Shown here one piece after another: positions 23,274-30,728 of a DNA stretch of 38,157 nt (the stretch's first letter is position 1; every line of letters begins with the position of its first letter). The DNA comes from Pusillimonas sp. UBA6240 (lineage in GTDB: Bacteria > Pseudomonadota > Gammaproteobacteria > Burkholderiales > Burkholderiaceae_B), in NCBI GenBank assembly GCA_002441445.1, contig DJWC01000042.1, positions 7,983-46,139 of the forward strand, in the 5' to 3' direction. The position numbers and the translations under genes are program-made. The notes under the pieces were generated by a model. The model made no database searches. It saw nothing but the letters and a program-made list of their open reading frames with translations, and was not told where the DNA came from.

Positions 23274-24809
23274 ATGCATTCGCCTCATGCGCATCATGCA
23301 ATGAAGACTTGCAATCTCATCGGCATCATGGGCGATTCCACCATGGCGGCAGGAATCGCCCAGGTGGCGGCGCTCGCGGGGTTTACCGTAAAGCTGTCAG
23401 GCACAACGCCCGAGATCACCGCCAAGAACCTTGGGTTTGCCCGCCAAATGATTCAAAGGCAAGTAGAAAAGGGCAACATCCCAAGCGATAAAGCACACGG
23501 CGCCATGGAATCGATGCATCCGGCGGGCGATATCCGGCAGTTGCGCAGCTGCGGCCTGGTCATCGAATCCATGCTCGGCGACCGTGCGGACACTCAAAGC
23601 CACCTGGAGCAACTGGAAAAAATCCTGGACGAAGAATGCGTGATCGCGCTGAACACTTCATCCCTGCCGGTGACCATCCTGGCGGAGCGCGCGCTGCATC
23701 CAGAGCGTGTGGTGGGGATGCATTTCTTCGATCCCGTGCCTTTGATGCGTACCGTCGAGGTAATCCGTGGATTGCGAACCGACGATAAGGCTTTCGAATT
23801 AGCCATGGCGCTGGTAGAACAGGTCGGCCACACCCCCATTGCCGTGGCCGACTCTCCCGGCTTCCTCGTGAACCTGATTGGGCGCGCCCTGCTCACCGAA
23901 GGCCTGCGGCTATCCCAAGAACACATAGCCACGCCCCAAGCCATCGATACGATCCTGCGCGCCTCGTTGGGACTGCGCATGGGTCCTTTTGAACTGCTGG
24001 ATTTGATAGGGCTTGATATTTCAGGCGCTACGATCGAGCAAATCTATGCATCCTTCCAATATGAACCCCGCCTTCGCCCCACTCCGGAGCTATCGCTGCG
24101 CAAAGCGGCCGGCCTGCTGGGCCGTAAAACCGGGCAGGGCTTTTATCCTTGCGCCACCCAGGGCGATGCGTTCCATCGGCCTTCTCCGGATGCCAAGCTG
24201 CCTGCCGTATGGCTCGACCCGTCGAACGATGTGCTGCGCGATTGCGTTCATCGGCACCTGGCCTCCGCGTCCGTGCTCTTCGACTCAGGCACCCGCCCCC
24301 TGCCATCCAGCCTCTGCATCGTCATGCCGCTGGGCGAAGACGCAAGCACGTGTACGACGCGAAGAGGGCTGGATCCCCGGCGCAGCATAGCGGTCGATGC
24401 GTGCTTCCCCCTGGAAAAGCACGCCACCCTGATGGGAGCTCCGGTAATCTCACCCGCTTACCGCAGCGCCGCGATAAGCCTGTTTTCGATGGCGGGTCCA
24501 GTCAGTTGGATAGAAGACAGCCCCGGCTTCATCGCGCAACGCATGCTGGCAGTCATTGTGAATATGGCTTGCGAGGCGGCACAGCAGTCGATAGCTTCCC
24601 CTGAAGACATAGACCGAGCCGTCCGATTGGCCCTTGGCTATCCGCAAGGTCCCCTGACCATGGGCGACCGGTTCGGCGCCTCGCGCATCACGGCCATACT
24701 GAGCAATATATACGAGACCTACGCAGATCCCCGTTATCGCATCAGCCCATGGCTAAGGCGCCGAACACAGCTTAACGCGTCCTTGTTAACCAGCCCCCAC
24801 ACGACCTGA
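23274..24809 (+). CDS. 3-hydroxyacyl-CoA dehydrogenase (PaaH-like, two C-terminal domains) with altered nucleotide site
   Basis: A 511-residue protein with the PaaH layout: Rossmann domain, then two 3HCDH C-terminal domains, the second around DSPGFIAQRMLAVIVNMACEAA. The catalytic set is complete at the family spacing: S129 (NTSSL), H150 and E162 (HFFDPVPLMRTVEV), N200 (SPGFLVN). The nucleotide site is not normal. The GxGxxG loop reads G20-D-S-T-M-A25. The acidic residue that ends beta-strand 2 and grips the adenosine ribose is G43 (in VKLSG). The Asn of HFFNP is Asp. The start may be ATG 23274 or ATG 23301. In context it would oxidise the hydrated acyl-CoA. Weak NAD binding, another nucleotide, or loss of activity must be considered. 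Confidence 0.85.
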   Translation: MHSPHAHHAMKTCNLIGIMGDSTMAAGIAQVAALAGFTVKLSGTTPEITAKNLGFARQMIQRQVEKGNIPSDKAHGAMESMHPAGDIRQLRSCGLVIESMLGDRADTQSHLEQLEKILDEECVIALNTSSLPVTILAERALHPERVVGMHFFDPVPLMRTVEVIRGLRTDDKAFELAMALVEQVGHTPIAVADSPGFLVNLIGRALLTEGLRLSQEHIATPQAIDTILRASLGLRMGPFELLDLIGLDISGATIEQIYASFQYEPRLRPTPELSLRKAAGLLGRKTGQGFYPCATQGDAFHRPSPDAKLPAVWLDPSNDVLRDCVHRHLASASVLFDSGTRPLPSSLCIVMPLGEDASTCTTRRGLDPRRSIAVDACFPLEKHATLMGAPVISPAYRSAAISLFSMAGPVSWIEDSPGFIAQRMLAVIVNMACEAAQQSIASPEDIDRAVRLALGYPQGPLTMGDRFGASRITAILSNIYETYADPRYRISPWLRRRTQLNASLLTSPHTT

Positions 24810-24831
24810 ACGCAGCCTTACGGAGACGCCC

Positions 24832-25617
24832 ATGGATGCCTCGCCTTCAAACACGACCAAGCGCCTGACGCTGCTGGCCCTGCCTTGCGTGCCGCTGGTC
24901 CAGCCGGGCGACGATCTGGCCGGCTTGATCCGCTCCGCCCTCGACGCCTCGGGCGAAACGCTCCAGGCGGGCGACGTCCTGGTTCTGGCCCAAAAAATCG
25001 TTTCCAAAGCACAGAATCGTTATATCCGCTTGGCTAGTGTCACGCCCTCCGATCGGGCCATGGAGCTGGCGGAACAGGTGGGCAAGGATCCTCGGCTGGT
25101 CGAGCTCGTGTTGCGCGAATCGAATTCAGTCTTGCGCTACAGCCGCGATGTATTGATCGTCGAACATAAACTGGGATTCGTCATGGCTAATGCCGGCATC
25201 GATATGTCCAATGTGGCGCAGGATGGTGACGGCATTGTCTTGCTATTGCCCGAAAATCCCGACGCCTATTGCGAATCGCTGCGGCAAGCTTTGGCATCGG
25301 GCATAGGCGGAGCGCTGGGAGTCATCATCAATGACAGCCACGGCAGGGCCTGGCGCAATGGAACCGTCGGCGTAGCGATCGGATCCGCTGGCATACCCGC
25401 CCTGGATGACCGGCGCGGCGATCCCGATCTGTTCGGACGCGCCTTGATGGTGACGGAAGTCGCCCATGCCGACGAAATCGCAGCCGCGGCTTCCTTGCTG
25501 ATGGGGCAGGCCGCCGAAGGGACGCCCGTCGTTCTGGTTCGAGGCCTGCATCATGCCAAGCGGGCAGGGAAAGCCAGCGACCTGATACGGCCGCGTCACA
25601 AGGATCTGTTTCGATGA
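24832..25617 (+). CDS. cofE: F420-0:gamma-glutamyl ligase (CofE)
   Basis: GTP-dependent ligase that adds the gamma-linked glutamate tail to F420-0, 261 residues. Marks are VLAQKIVSKAQ, LVLRESNSVLRY, the metal and substrate loop NAGIDMSN, and NDSHGRAWRNGTVGVAIG followed by PALDDRRGDPDLFGRAL. It stands alone: the C-terminal nitroreductase-like domain of actinobacterial FbiB is absent, so it cannot reduce a dehydro-F420 intermediate by that route. GGAG lies 7 bases before the ATG. It sits inside the catabolic operon, 22 bases after the dehydrogenase gene, and overlaps cofC by 4 bases. Confidence 0.95.
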   Translation: MDASPSNTTKRLTLLALPCVPLVQPGDDLAGLIRSALDASGETLQAGDVLVLAQKIVSKAQNRYIRLASVTPSDRAMELAEQVGKDPRLVELVLRESNSVLRYSRDVLIVEHKLGFVMANAGIDMSNVAQDGDGIVLLLPENPDAYCESLRQALASGIGGALGVIINDSHGRAWRNGTVGVAIGSAGIPALDDRRGDPDLFGRALMVTEVAHADEIAAAASLLMGQAAEGTPVVLVRGLHHAKRAGKASDLIRPRHKDLFR

Positions 25618-26360
25618 AAAATTCCTCATCACATCTGGACTTGATCGTTCCAGTACGCTCTCTCATGGATGGCAAACAACGATTGCGCGACATTCTGAAC
25701 GCCGATCAGCGACAGGAACTCAACCGCTGGTTCCTGCAGCGCCTTCTGGGCATTGGGCGGCAATTGCCGAATTTGAGACGCATGTGGGTGGTCAGCGCTT
25801 GCGACCATACCCTGCGCCTGGCCACCGATTGTGGGGCGTACCCAATCAAGGAGCCAGACTTCGAAGGTGCAGCGCAATTCCCGGAAAGCCGTTTGAATAG
25901 CGCCCTGTCATTCGCCCTGCTCGAGGCGCGCCGGAAGCTAGCCGGCGACATCCTGGTGGTGTCGGTGGACTTGCCTTTGGCGCAGGCCGATGATCTGGAC
26001 CGGCTATGCGAGCTCGGAGCTGCTTCAGACGGAAAGCAGCATTGCGCCATTGCCACCGACAAAACCGGGCATGGCACCAACGCAATTTTTATTCCACGGG
26101 AAGGCATGCTGGATTTCTCGTATGGCGCCGACAGCTGCCAGCGCCATGCGGCGAGCGCGAGGCGGCACGGCATGAAGGCCCACGTCGCTAGAATAGTCAA
26201 CCTGGCATGCGACATCGATACGCCGCAGGATTATGCCGGCTGGCGAGGTGCGCCAGCAATTCCTTCAAACGCAATCACCCATATTGGAACACCGAAAAAT
26301 GCCCGCACTCTTCCCTTGCGACTCGCCAGCCGACATCCCTGCCGGCTTCACCCTGGTTGA
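25614..26360 (+). CDS. cofC: Phospholactate (or 3-phosphoglycerate/PEP) guanylyltransferase (CofC)
   Basis: Makes the GDP-activated C3 acid that CofD transfers to Fo. It has 248 residues. Marks are the N-terminal nucleotide loop VPVRSLMDGKQRLRD, the metal-binding VSVDLPLA, DKTGHGTNAIFI, the SCQRH segment and the closing ACDIDTPQDY. Its ATG overlaps the cofE stop (ATGA). The last 30 or so residues are basic, unlike the family, and overlap the start of the next gene by 62 bases, so the tail is probably dispensable. Family members differ in the C3 acid they use (2-phospholactate, phosphoenolpyruvate or 3-phosphoglycerate), and the sequence does not decide this by eye. Confidence 0.92.
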   Translation: MKNSSSHLDLIVPVRSLMDGKQRLRDILNADQRQELNRWFLQRLLGIGRQLPNLRRMWVVSACDHTLRLATDCGAYPIKEPDFEGAAQFPESRLNSALSFALLEARRKLAGDILVVSVDLPLAQADDLDRLCELGAASDGKQHCAIATDKTGHGTNAIFIPREGMLDFSYGADSCQRHAASARRHGMKAHVARIVNLACDIDTPQDYAGWRGAPAIPSNAITHIGTPKNARTLPLRLASRHPCRLHPG

Positions 26361-26745
26361 ACGCGGAGGCCCTTTCTTTCAATCCATAGGCCCTGTGTAT
26401 ATCAACGAGGGCGTTGCCATGCAAAGAATATTGGGGCTGCGCATTCAACCCATGCACACCAACATGCAAGGCATCGCACACGGAGGCATGCTGATGACAC
26501 TGGCCGATGGAGCGCTGAATACAAATCTTTCGCTCCATTATCCCAAGTCGACCAATCTGGTCACTGTAAGCATGAACACGCAGTTCCTGTCATCCGCGCG
26601 CGTCGGCGACTGGCTGGAAGCGAGCGTCCAAATTACCAGAGCAGGACGTAGCTTGAGCTTCGCCGACTGCAGCCTGCAAGCCGGTCAACGCACGGTGTTG
26701 CGCGCCAACGCGGTATTCTCCACCCGGCTTCCCGCTTCTTCCTGA
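26299..26745 (+). CDS. Hotdog-fold thioesterase (PaaI/acyl-CoA thioesterase family)
   Basis: A 148-residue protein from ATG 26299, preceded by a modest GGAA site. Family marks are the HGGMLMTLADGALN segment, with the active-site region of PaaI-type thioesterases, followed by VTVSMNTQFLSSARVGDWLEA and a C-terminal beta strand VLRANAVFSTR. It would hydrolyse an acyl-CoA and free CoA, either to release the end product or to rescue trapped intermediates. The start lies 62 bases inside cofC in another frame, so the two genes are tightly packed. A longer reading from 26233 has residues unlike the family. Confidence 0.87.
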   Translation: MPALFPCDSPADIPAGFTLVERGGPFFQSIGPVYINEGVAMQRILGLRIQPMHTNMQGIAHGGMLMTLADGALNTNLSLHYPKSTNLVTVSMNTQFLSSARVGDWLEASVQITRAGRSLSFADCSLQAGQRTVLRANAVFSTRLPASS

Positions 26746-26852
26746 TCTCTTCCCACATGCGCGGCAACCTACGACAGGCGCTCAAATTGCAGCGCTCGGA
26801 GCGCCGCGCGCGCACCTATATGGCAATGCAATAGAACTATTAAAAACAAAAA

Positions 26853-26882
26853 TTGGACACTGTCGCAGCCGGCCCATAGACT
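26853..26882 (+). promoter_or_regulatory. Possible sigma70 promoter before the second Bug gene
   Basis: TTGGAC (26853-26858) and TAGACT (26877-26882) with 18 bases between them lie in a 196-base AT-richer gap (26746-26941) that otherwise shows no gene. The fit is moderate. It suggests that the Bug-amidase section can be expressed separately from the F420/CoA operon. Confidence 0.35.
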
Positions 26883-26941
26883 TTCCCCAGCCACCACCGC
26901 CTATACCTATAAGCAACTCTAAAACGATTGAAGGAGATCCC

Positions 26942-27922
26942 ATGCTGACCATAGTCAAAGCCGTGTCGATGTTTATCTTGGCGTGCGTTTTCAATGCGCC
27001 GGCCAGCGCGCAAAATACGTGGCCCGCCCGACCCGTCACGCTCATTGTTCCTTATCCCGCAGGAGGCGCGACAGACGTAGTGGGCCGTATGGTCGCTAAG
27101 CATCTTGGCGAGCAATTGGGCGTTAGCGTCGTTGTTGAAAACCGCGCAGGGGCAAGCGGGAATATCGCAGGCCGCGCCGCCGCCCGGGCAAAGGCGGATG
27201 GCTACACATTATTCCTGGCCACCACCGCCCAGTCCATCAATATGGCCATATTTTCCGAGCCCGGATATGATCTGGCTCAAGATTTTCAAGCCGTCGCGAC
27301 GATCAATGAAGGCCCCATGCTTCTGTTGGCCAGCAAGCAATTGCCTTTTTCCACGATAGAGGGAATGCTCAGCCATGTTGCGAGCCAGAAACAGGAATTG
27401 CGCTATGCAAGCGCCGGCAACGGCACTTCATCGCATATGACGGCGGAGATTTTTTCTCATCTTGCCGACGTAAAGATGCAGCATATTCCGTATATCGGAG
27501 CCGCTCCGGCCCTCAACGCCTTATTGGGAGGACAAGTGGATATCGCCTTCGATGCGTTGATGACCACACTGCCTCACGTCCGGGAAGGGAAGCTCAATGC
27601 GCTGGGTGTGACGACCCTGGAACGTTCGCGCATCGCTTCGGAAATTCCAACCATCTCGGAACAGAATATTCCCCCCTTGAAGGGCTTCAATGAAATGCTC
27701 TGGAATGCCGTATTGGTTCCCAAGGGAACGGACACGGCGGTAGTAGGGAAGCTAAGCCAGGCTTTGAAAGAGGCCCTGGCTGCGGAAGCTCTGCAGAAGC
27801 GTTTTCATGAAATGGGCAATGAAGTCACGTGGCGCGACCCGGCCGGATCCCAATCCTTCGTCAGCAACGATGTCAAACAGTGGCGCGAGCGGGTGAAAGC
27901 CCTCAATCTCACAGTGAATTGA
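26942..27922 (+). CDS. Bug-family (TctC) periplasmic receptor, second copy
   Basis: A 326-residue solute receptor of the same family as the protein at 21420 but clearly diverged from it. The signal peptide is MLTIVKAVSMFILACVF and ends near ASAQN. Marks are WPARPVTLIVPYPAGGATDVVGRM, VVVENRAGASGNIAGRAAA, ADGYTLFLATTAQ, and IPYIGAAPALNALLGGQVDIAFDAL. AGGAG precedes the ATG. It lies directly before a small protein and an amidase, so an amide-bearing ligand is a reasonable guess but unproven. TctA and TctB are not in the window. Confidence 0.92.
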   Translation: MLTIVKAVSMFILACVFNAPASAQNTWPARPVTLIVPYPAGGATDVVGRMVAKHLGEQLGVSVVVENRAGASGNIAGRAAARAKADGYTLFLATTAQSINMAIFSEPGYDLAQDFQAVATINEGPMLLLASKQLPFSTIEGMLSHVASQKQELRYASAGNGTSSHMTAEIFSHLADVKMQHIPYIGAAPALNALLGGQVDIAFDALMTTLPHVREGKLNALGVTTLERSRIASEIPTISEQNIPPLKGFNEMLWNAVLVPKGTDTAVVGKLSQALKEALAAEALQKRFHEMGNEVTWRDPAGSQSFVSNDVKQWRERVKALNLTVN

Positions 27923-27945
27923 CGATTCCGCCCTGCTTCGACAGC

Positions 27946-28152
27946 ATGCTTTATTTCACGGATCAAGAGCTTCTTGAAGCGCTGGCGCGGCAGGGAATCG
28001 TGATCCCGCCCAGCGCCGCAAGCGCCACAATCGACGCGTATCAAACGCTGGTCGAAAGCATAAAAACGGCAAGAATGGCGGAAGGCCGCTTTTCAGCTTT
28101 ATCCGACCACCATGAAATCATCGACAAGCAACAGTTCTTTCATCGATCCTGA
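27946..28152 (+). CDS. Small helical protein, possible AtzG/GatC-like amidase partner
   Basis: A 68-residue frame from ATG 27946: YFTDQELLEALARQGIVIPP, then a predicted helical SAASATIDAYQTLVESIKTA and a charged tail. Its size, its short helix-loop-helix look and its position directly before an amidase (overlapping its start by 41 bases) match the GatC/AtzG type of small subunit. Such subunits support amidase-signature enzymes such as AtzE. The ribosome site is poor. A longer reading upstream runs into the Bug gene. Coding status is likely but not certain, and the functional label is inference. Confidence 0.5.
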   Translation: MLYFTDQELLEALARQGIVIPPSAASATIDAYQTLVESIKTARMAEGRFSALSDHHEIIDKQQFFHRS

Positions 28153-29518
28153 TCTGCCCATACCCGTGCTGCACCACGCGCTGGTGAATGGACGAATCAC
28201 TTCCGCATCTCTGGTCGAAGCCTCCCTATCGAGAATCAAGAGTCTGGACAGCGAGCTGAGCTGCTTCGTTTTAGTCGATGAACAGGGCGCCCTATCCGCC
28301 GCCAAGGCGGCGGATAGCGAAATCAAGTCCGGCAATATTCGCTCTCTCCTGCATGGCATTCCATATGCCATCAAGGATGTTTATGATGTCGAAGGCATGG
28401 CCACCACGTGCCACTCCTTCGCAAGACTGGGGCATATCGCCCAGCGGAATTCGAGCATGGCATCCCGCTTGAATGAAGCAGGAGCGATTTTGCTTGGGAA
28501 GCTGGCCACCCATGAATTCGCGCTTGGCGAATTCAGCACGGAGCTGCCTTTTCCCCCCGCCCGCAACCCCTGGAACAAGCGGCATATCCCTGGAGGGTCG
28601 TCATCCGGCCCGGCCGCCGCGGTCGCGGCCGGATATGTGCGTTTCACCCTCGGTACTTGTACCGGGGGCTCGATCCGCATCCCAGCCGCCTGGTGTGGCG
28701 TGGTAGGGCTGAAACCCACATACGGCAGAGTCTCCAGAAGCGGCGTATTTCCCCTTGCGCCGTCCCTGGATCATTGCGGACCGATTGCAGCAAGTGTCGC
28801 CGAGGCAGCTGCTGTATTGCAAAGCATGGCCGGCCATGATCCCTCGGACCCGGGTTCGGTCGACCATCCCGTACCGGACTATAGCGCCGGGATCGAGCGA
28901 GGCATGGCGGGCTTGCGTATCGGACTGCCCGTTGCGCTCTTCCAGGCAGGATCCATACGCCCCGAGATCAGGCGGCGCATCGGCACTCTACTGGCTCAAC
29001 TGCAATCCGAAGGAGCCGAAATCAACGACGTCGACCTTGCGCCCTATACTTGGTTCACCGCCTGCGGAAGGGTCATCAGTTCCGCCGAATCGTTTGCCAT
29101 CCATGCAGAGCAGCTACGCCACATACCGCACAAATACAGCAGCGCTTCTCTGTCCCGGCTGGCAACAGGCTTCGCCGTAAGCGAGGCGGATTACCAGTCA
29201 GCCCAAAATCTGCGGCAGGCCTTGAAAGCATCGGTGGATCGCAGCCTGGAAAATTGCGATGTGCTGCTGGCCCCCATTACCCTGGATACGGCGCCGCCAT
29301 TCGACCCTCTGCCGCACTTCAAAACCTGGCCGGCCCACAGCTATGTATTCAATGTCAGCGGCCATCCAGCCATCAGCGTGCCTATCGGCTTGTGCAGCAA
29401 TGGGCTGCCCATGGCGATACAAATTGCCGGCCGCTACTTTGACGAGGGCATGGTGTTCCGTGTGGCGCGCAGCATAGAGAAGCTTACGGCGCCCATGCAG
29501 CCGCGGGCAATCTCATGA
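28112..29518 (+). CDS. Amidase-signature hydrolase (GatA/AtzE-like)
   Basis: A 468-residue amidase. The Ser-cisSer-Lys triad is complete with the family spacing: K88 in YAIKDVYD, S163 in GGSSSG and nucleophile S187 in TGGSIRIPA. The usual aspartate of GSDTGGS is replaced by C183 (GTCTGGS). The rest is typical (GVVGLKPTYGRVSRSGVFPLAPSLDHCGPIA read in parts, and C-terminal HPAISVPIG). It cleaves an amide, substrate unknown. In this setting it could release the carboxylic acid that the CoA-transferase then activates. It overlaps the small upstream gene and ends tail-to-tail with the LysR gene (6-base overlap). Confidence 0.88.
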   Translation: MKSSTSNSSFIDPDLPIPVLHHALVNGRITSASLVEASLSRIKSLDSELSCFVLVDEQGALSAAKAADSEIKSGNIRSLLHGIPYAIKDVYDVEGMATTCHSFARLGHIAQRNSSMASRLNEAGAILLGKLATHEFALGEFSTELPFPPARNPWNKRHIPGGSSSGPAAAVAAGYVRFTLGTCTGGSIRIPAAWCGVVGLKPTYGRVSRSGVFPLAPSLDHCGPIAASVAEAAAVLQSMAGHDPSDPGSVDHPVPDYSAGIERGMAGLRIGLPVALFQAGSIRPEIRRRIGTLLAQLQSEGAEINDVDLAPYTWFTACGRVISSAESFAIHAEQLRHIPHKYSSASLSRLATGFAVSEADYQSAQNLRQALKASVDRSLENCDVLLAPITLDTAPPFDPLPHFKTWPAHSYVFNVSGHPAISVPIGLCSNGLPMAIQIAGRYFDEGMVFRVARSIEKLTAPMQPRAIS

Positions 29519-30424
29519 TTCCTTGCCGGCGCTCTTCGATGCGCGCCATGCGTCGATGGCCTCGAGGAAGCACTCGATCATATAGGATCGATCGTCTTCT
29601 CGATGGACAAGGGCGAGGTTGATGGCGACTTCATTCTCATCCTCCGACAAGGGCACATAAACGACATCGGGCGGCGCTTTTCGCCGGCTGACCGATGGCA
29701 CCAGCGCAACACCCATGCCGCTCTCCACCAATCCGACTATGGTCTGCACCTGCTTGGCCCATTGGACAATGTTGGGGTAGATGCCTTGCTTTTGAAACAT
29801 CTCGGAGACCTGGCTGTCCATACCGGGCGTTTCCCCCGTGTATTGGATGAACGGCCACCCGGCTATGTCTTTCAGGGATACGCAAGATCGGGATGCCAGC
29901 TCGTGTGTCCTATGGACGATAAGCGAAAACATCGACTGCTCGAGGGGAATGACCGCGAGCCCGCCGGACCGCGAGATGGGCAATCTGACGATGCCAATAT
30001 CGGCCTCCCCGCTTTCCAGCGACTGAACCACACTGGAATTAGCCATCTCGGTAAGTTCCAGCCGGAATTTCGGCCGCCGTTCGTTGAAATAAGGCAACAA
30101 CGACGGAATGAGCGAATAGATCGCGGACCCGATGAATGCGATCCGCAATATCGCATATTCACCTTTGCTGAGGCTGTCCGCTTTCTTCCTGGCCCGATCA
30201 ACGTAGAGAACCGCCTGCCTGATGTCCTCCAGCAGCATTTTTCCCGCTTCCGTGAGCTGTACACTCTTGCTGTTGCGGGTGAACAGCTCCACCGCCCACT
30301 CTTCTTCAAGTTTTCGGATAGATATGGACAAAGCCGGCTGTGCCATGTTCAGTTGTTCCGCAGCACGGCTGAAATTCAACGTTTTGCTGAGAACCAGGAA
30401 TTGCCGCAGTTGCTTGAGCTCCAT
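29513..30424 (-). CDS. LysR-family transcriptional regulator
   Basis: A 303-residue regulator counted from ATG 30424. An upstream extension to 30514 is not family-like. The N-terminal winged helix-turn-helix is MELKQLRQFLVLSKTLNFSR then AAEQLNMAQPALSISIRKLE. The effector domain shows RIAFIGSAIYSLIPSLLPYF, VQSLESGEADIGIVRLPI and LVESGMGVALVPS. Most resemble regulators of aromatic or carboxylate pathways. It is convergent with the amidase, so its target promoter is not adjacent. The Bug/amidase promoter near 26850 or its own promoter are candidates. Confidence 0.9.
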   Translation of the reverse strand: MELKQLRQFLVLSKTLNFSRAAEQLNMAQPALSISIRKLEEEWAVELFTRNSKSVQLTEAGKMLLEDIRQAVLYVDRARKKADSLSKGEYAILRIAFIGSAIYSLIPSLLPYFNERRPKFRLELTEMANSSVVQSLESGEADIGIVRLPISRSGGLAVIPLEQSMFSLIVHRTHELASRSCVSLKDIAGWPFIQYTGETPGMDSQVSEMFQKQGIYPNIVQWAKQVQTIVGLVESGMGVALVPSVSRRKAPPDVVYVPLSEDENEVAINLALVHREDDRSYMIECFLEAIDAWRASKSAGKES

Positions 30425-30583
30425 ACCCCCCCTTTCTGGTGGATTACTGAGCAGGTGAAGCAGCCATGCTGCTGCACGGGCAGCCCAAGGCGAAATGCAT
30501 CGCTGCGATGGCAAGCCTTATATTTGCAATGCCCGCCGCGCGACTGAAACTGGCGCATGCAGCTGCCACATAATAGGCATATG

Positions 30584-30616
30584 AAAAAAGACCAGCCATA
30601 ATAGACGGGTCTTTTT
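30584..30616 (-). terminator. Rho-independent terminator of the tRNA-Lys gene
   Basis: AAAAAGACC (30585-30593) pairs with GGTCTTTTT (30608-30616) over a 14-base loop. Read on the minus strand it follows the tRNA 3' end by about 20 bases and ends in six T. The symmetric A/T flanks could allow use from both sides. Confidence 0.75.
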
Positions 30617-30635
30617 AATTTTTCATATCGGTGAT

Positions 30636-30711
30636 TGGTGGGTCGTGCGCGGCTCGAACGCGCGACCAACGGATTAAAAGTCCGGTGCTCTACCGACTGA
30701 GCTAACGACCC
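30636..30711 (-). tRNA. tRNA-Lys (anticodon UUU)
   Basis: The minus strand reads GGGTCGTTAGCTCAGTCGGT, with the D-loop AGAGC, the anticodon stem-loop CCGGACTTTTAATCCG (anticodon TTT) and the T-loop GTTCGAGCC. The acceptor strand CGACCC follows, and CCA is encoded. It is 76 bases with CCA and shows a normal cloverleaf. No integrase gene or duplicated tRNA end was found near it. Confidence 0.96.
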
Positions 30712-30728
30712 AACAGAAGATTTCAATT

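Noticed and set aside
26757..26834. A 25-codon frame (ATG at 26757) in the gap before the second Bug gene
   Set aside because: It has no ribosome site and an arginine-rich composition expected by chance in GC-rich DNA. Nothing links it to a family.
30636..30711. tRNA-Lys as an integration site with flanking direct repeats
   Set aside because: No copy of the tRNA 3' end was found by eye near 6800-7364 or in the gaps of the block, and there is no integrase gene in the window.
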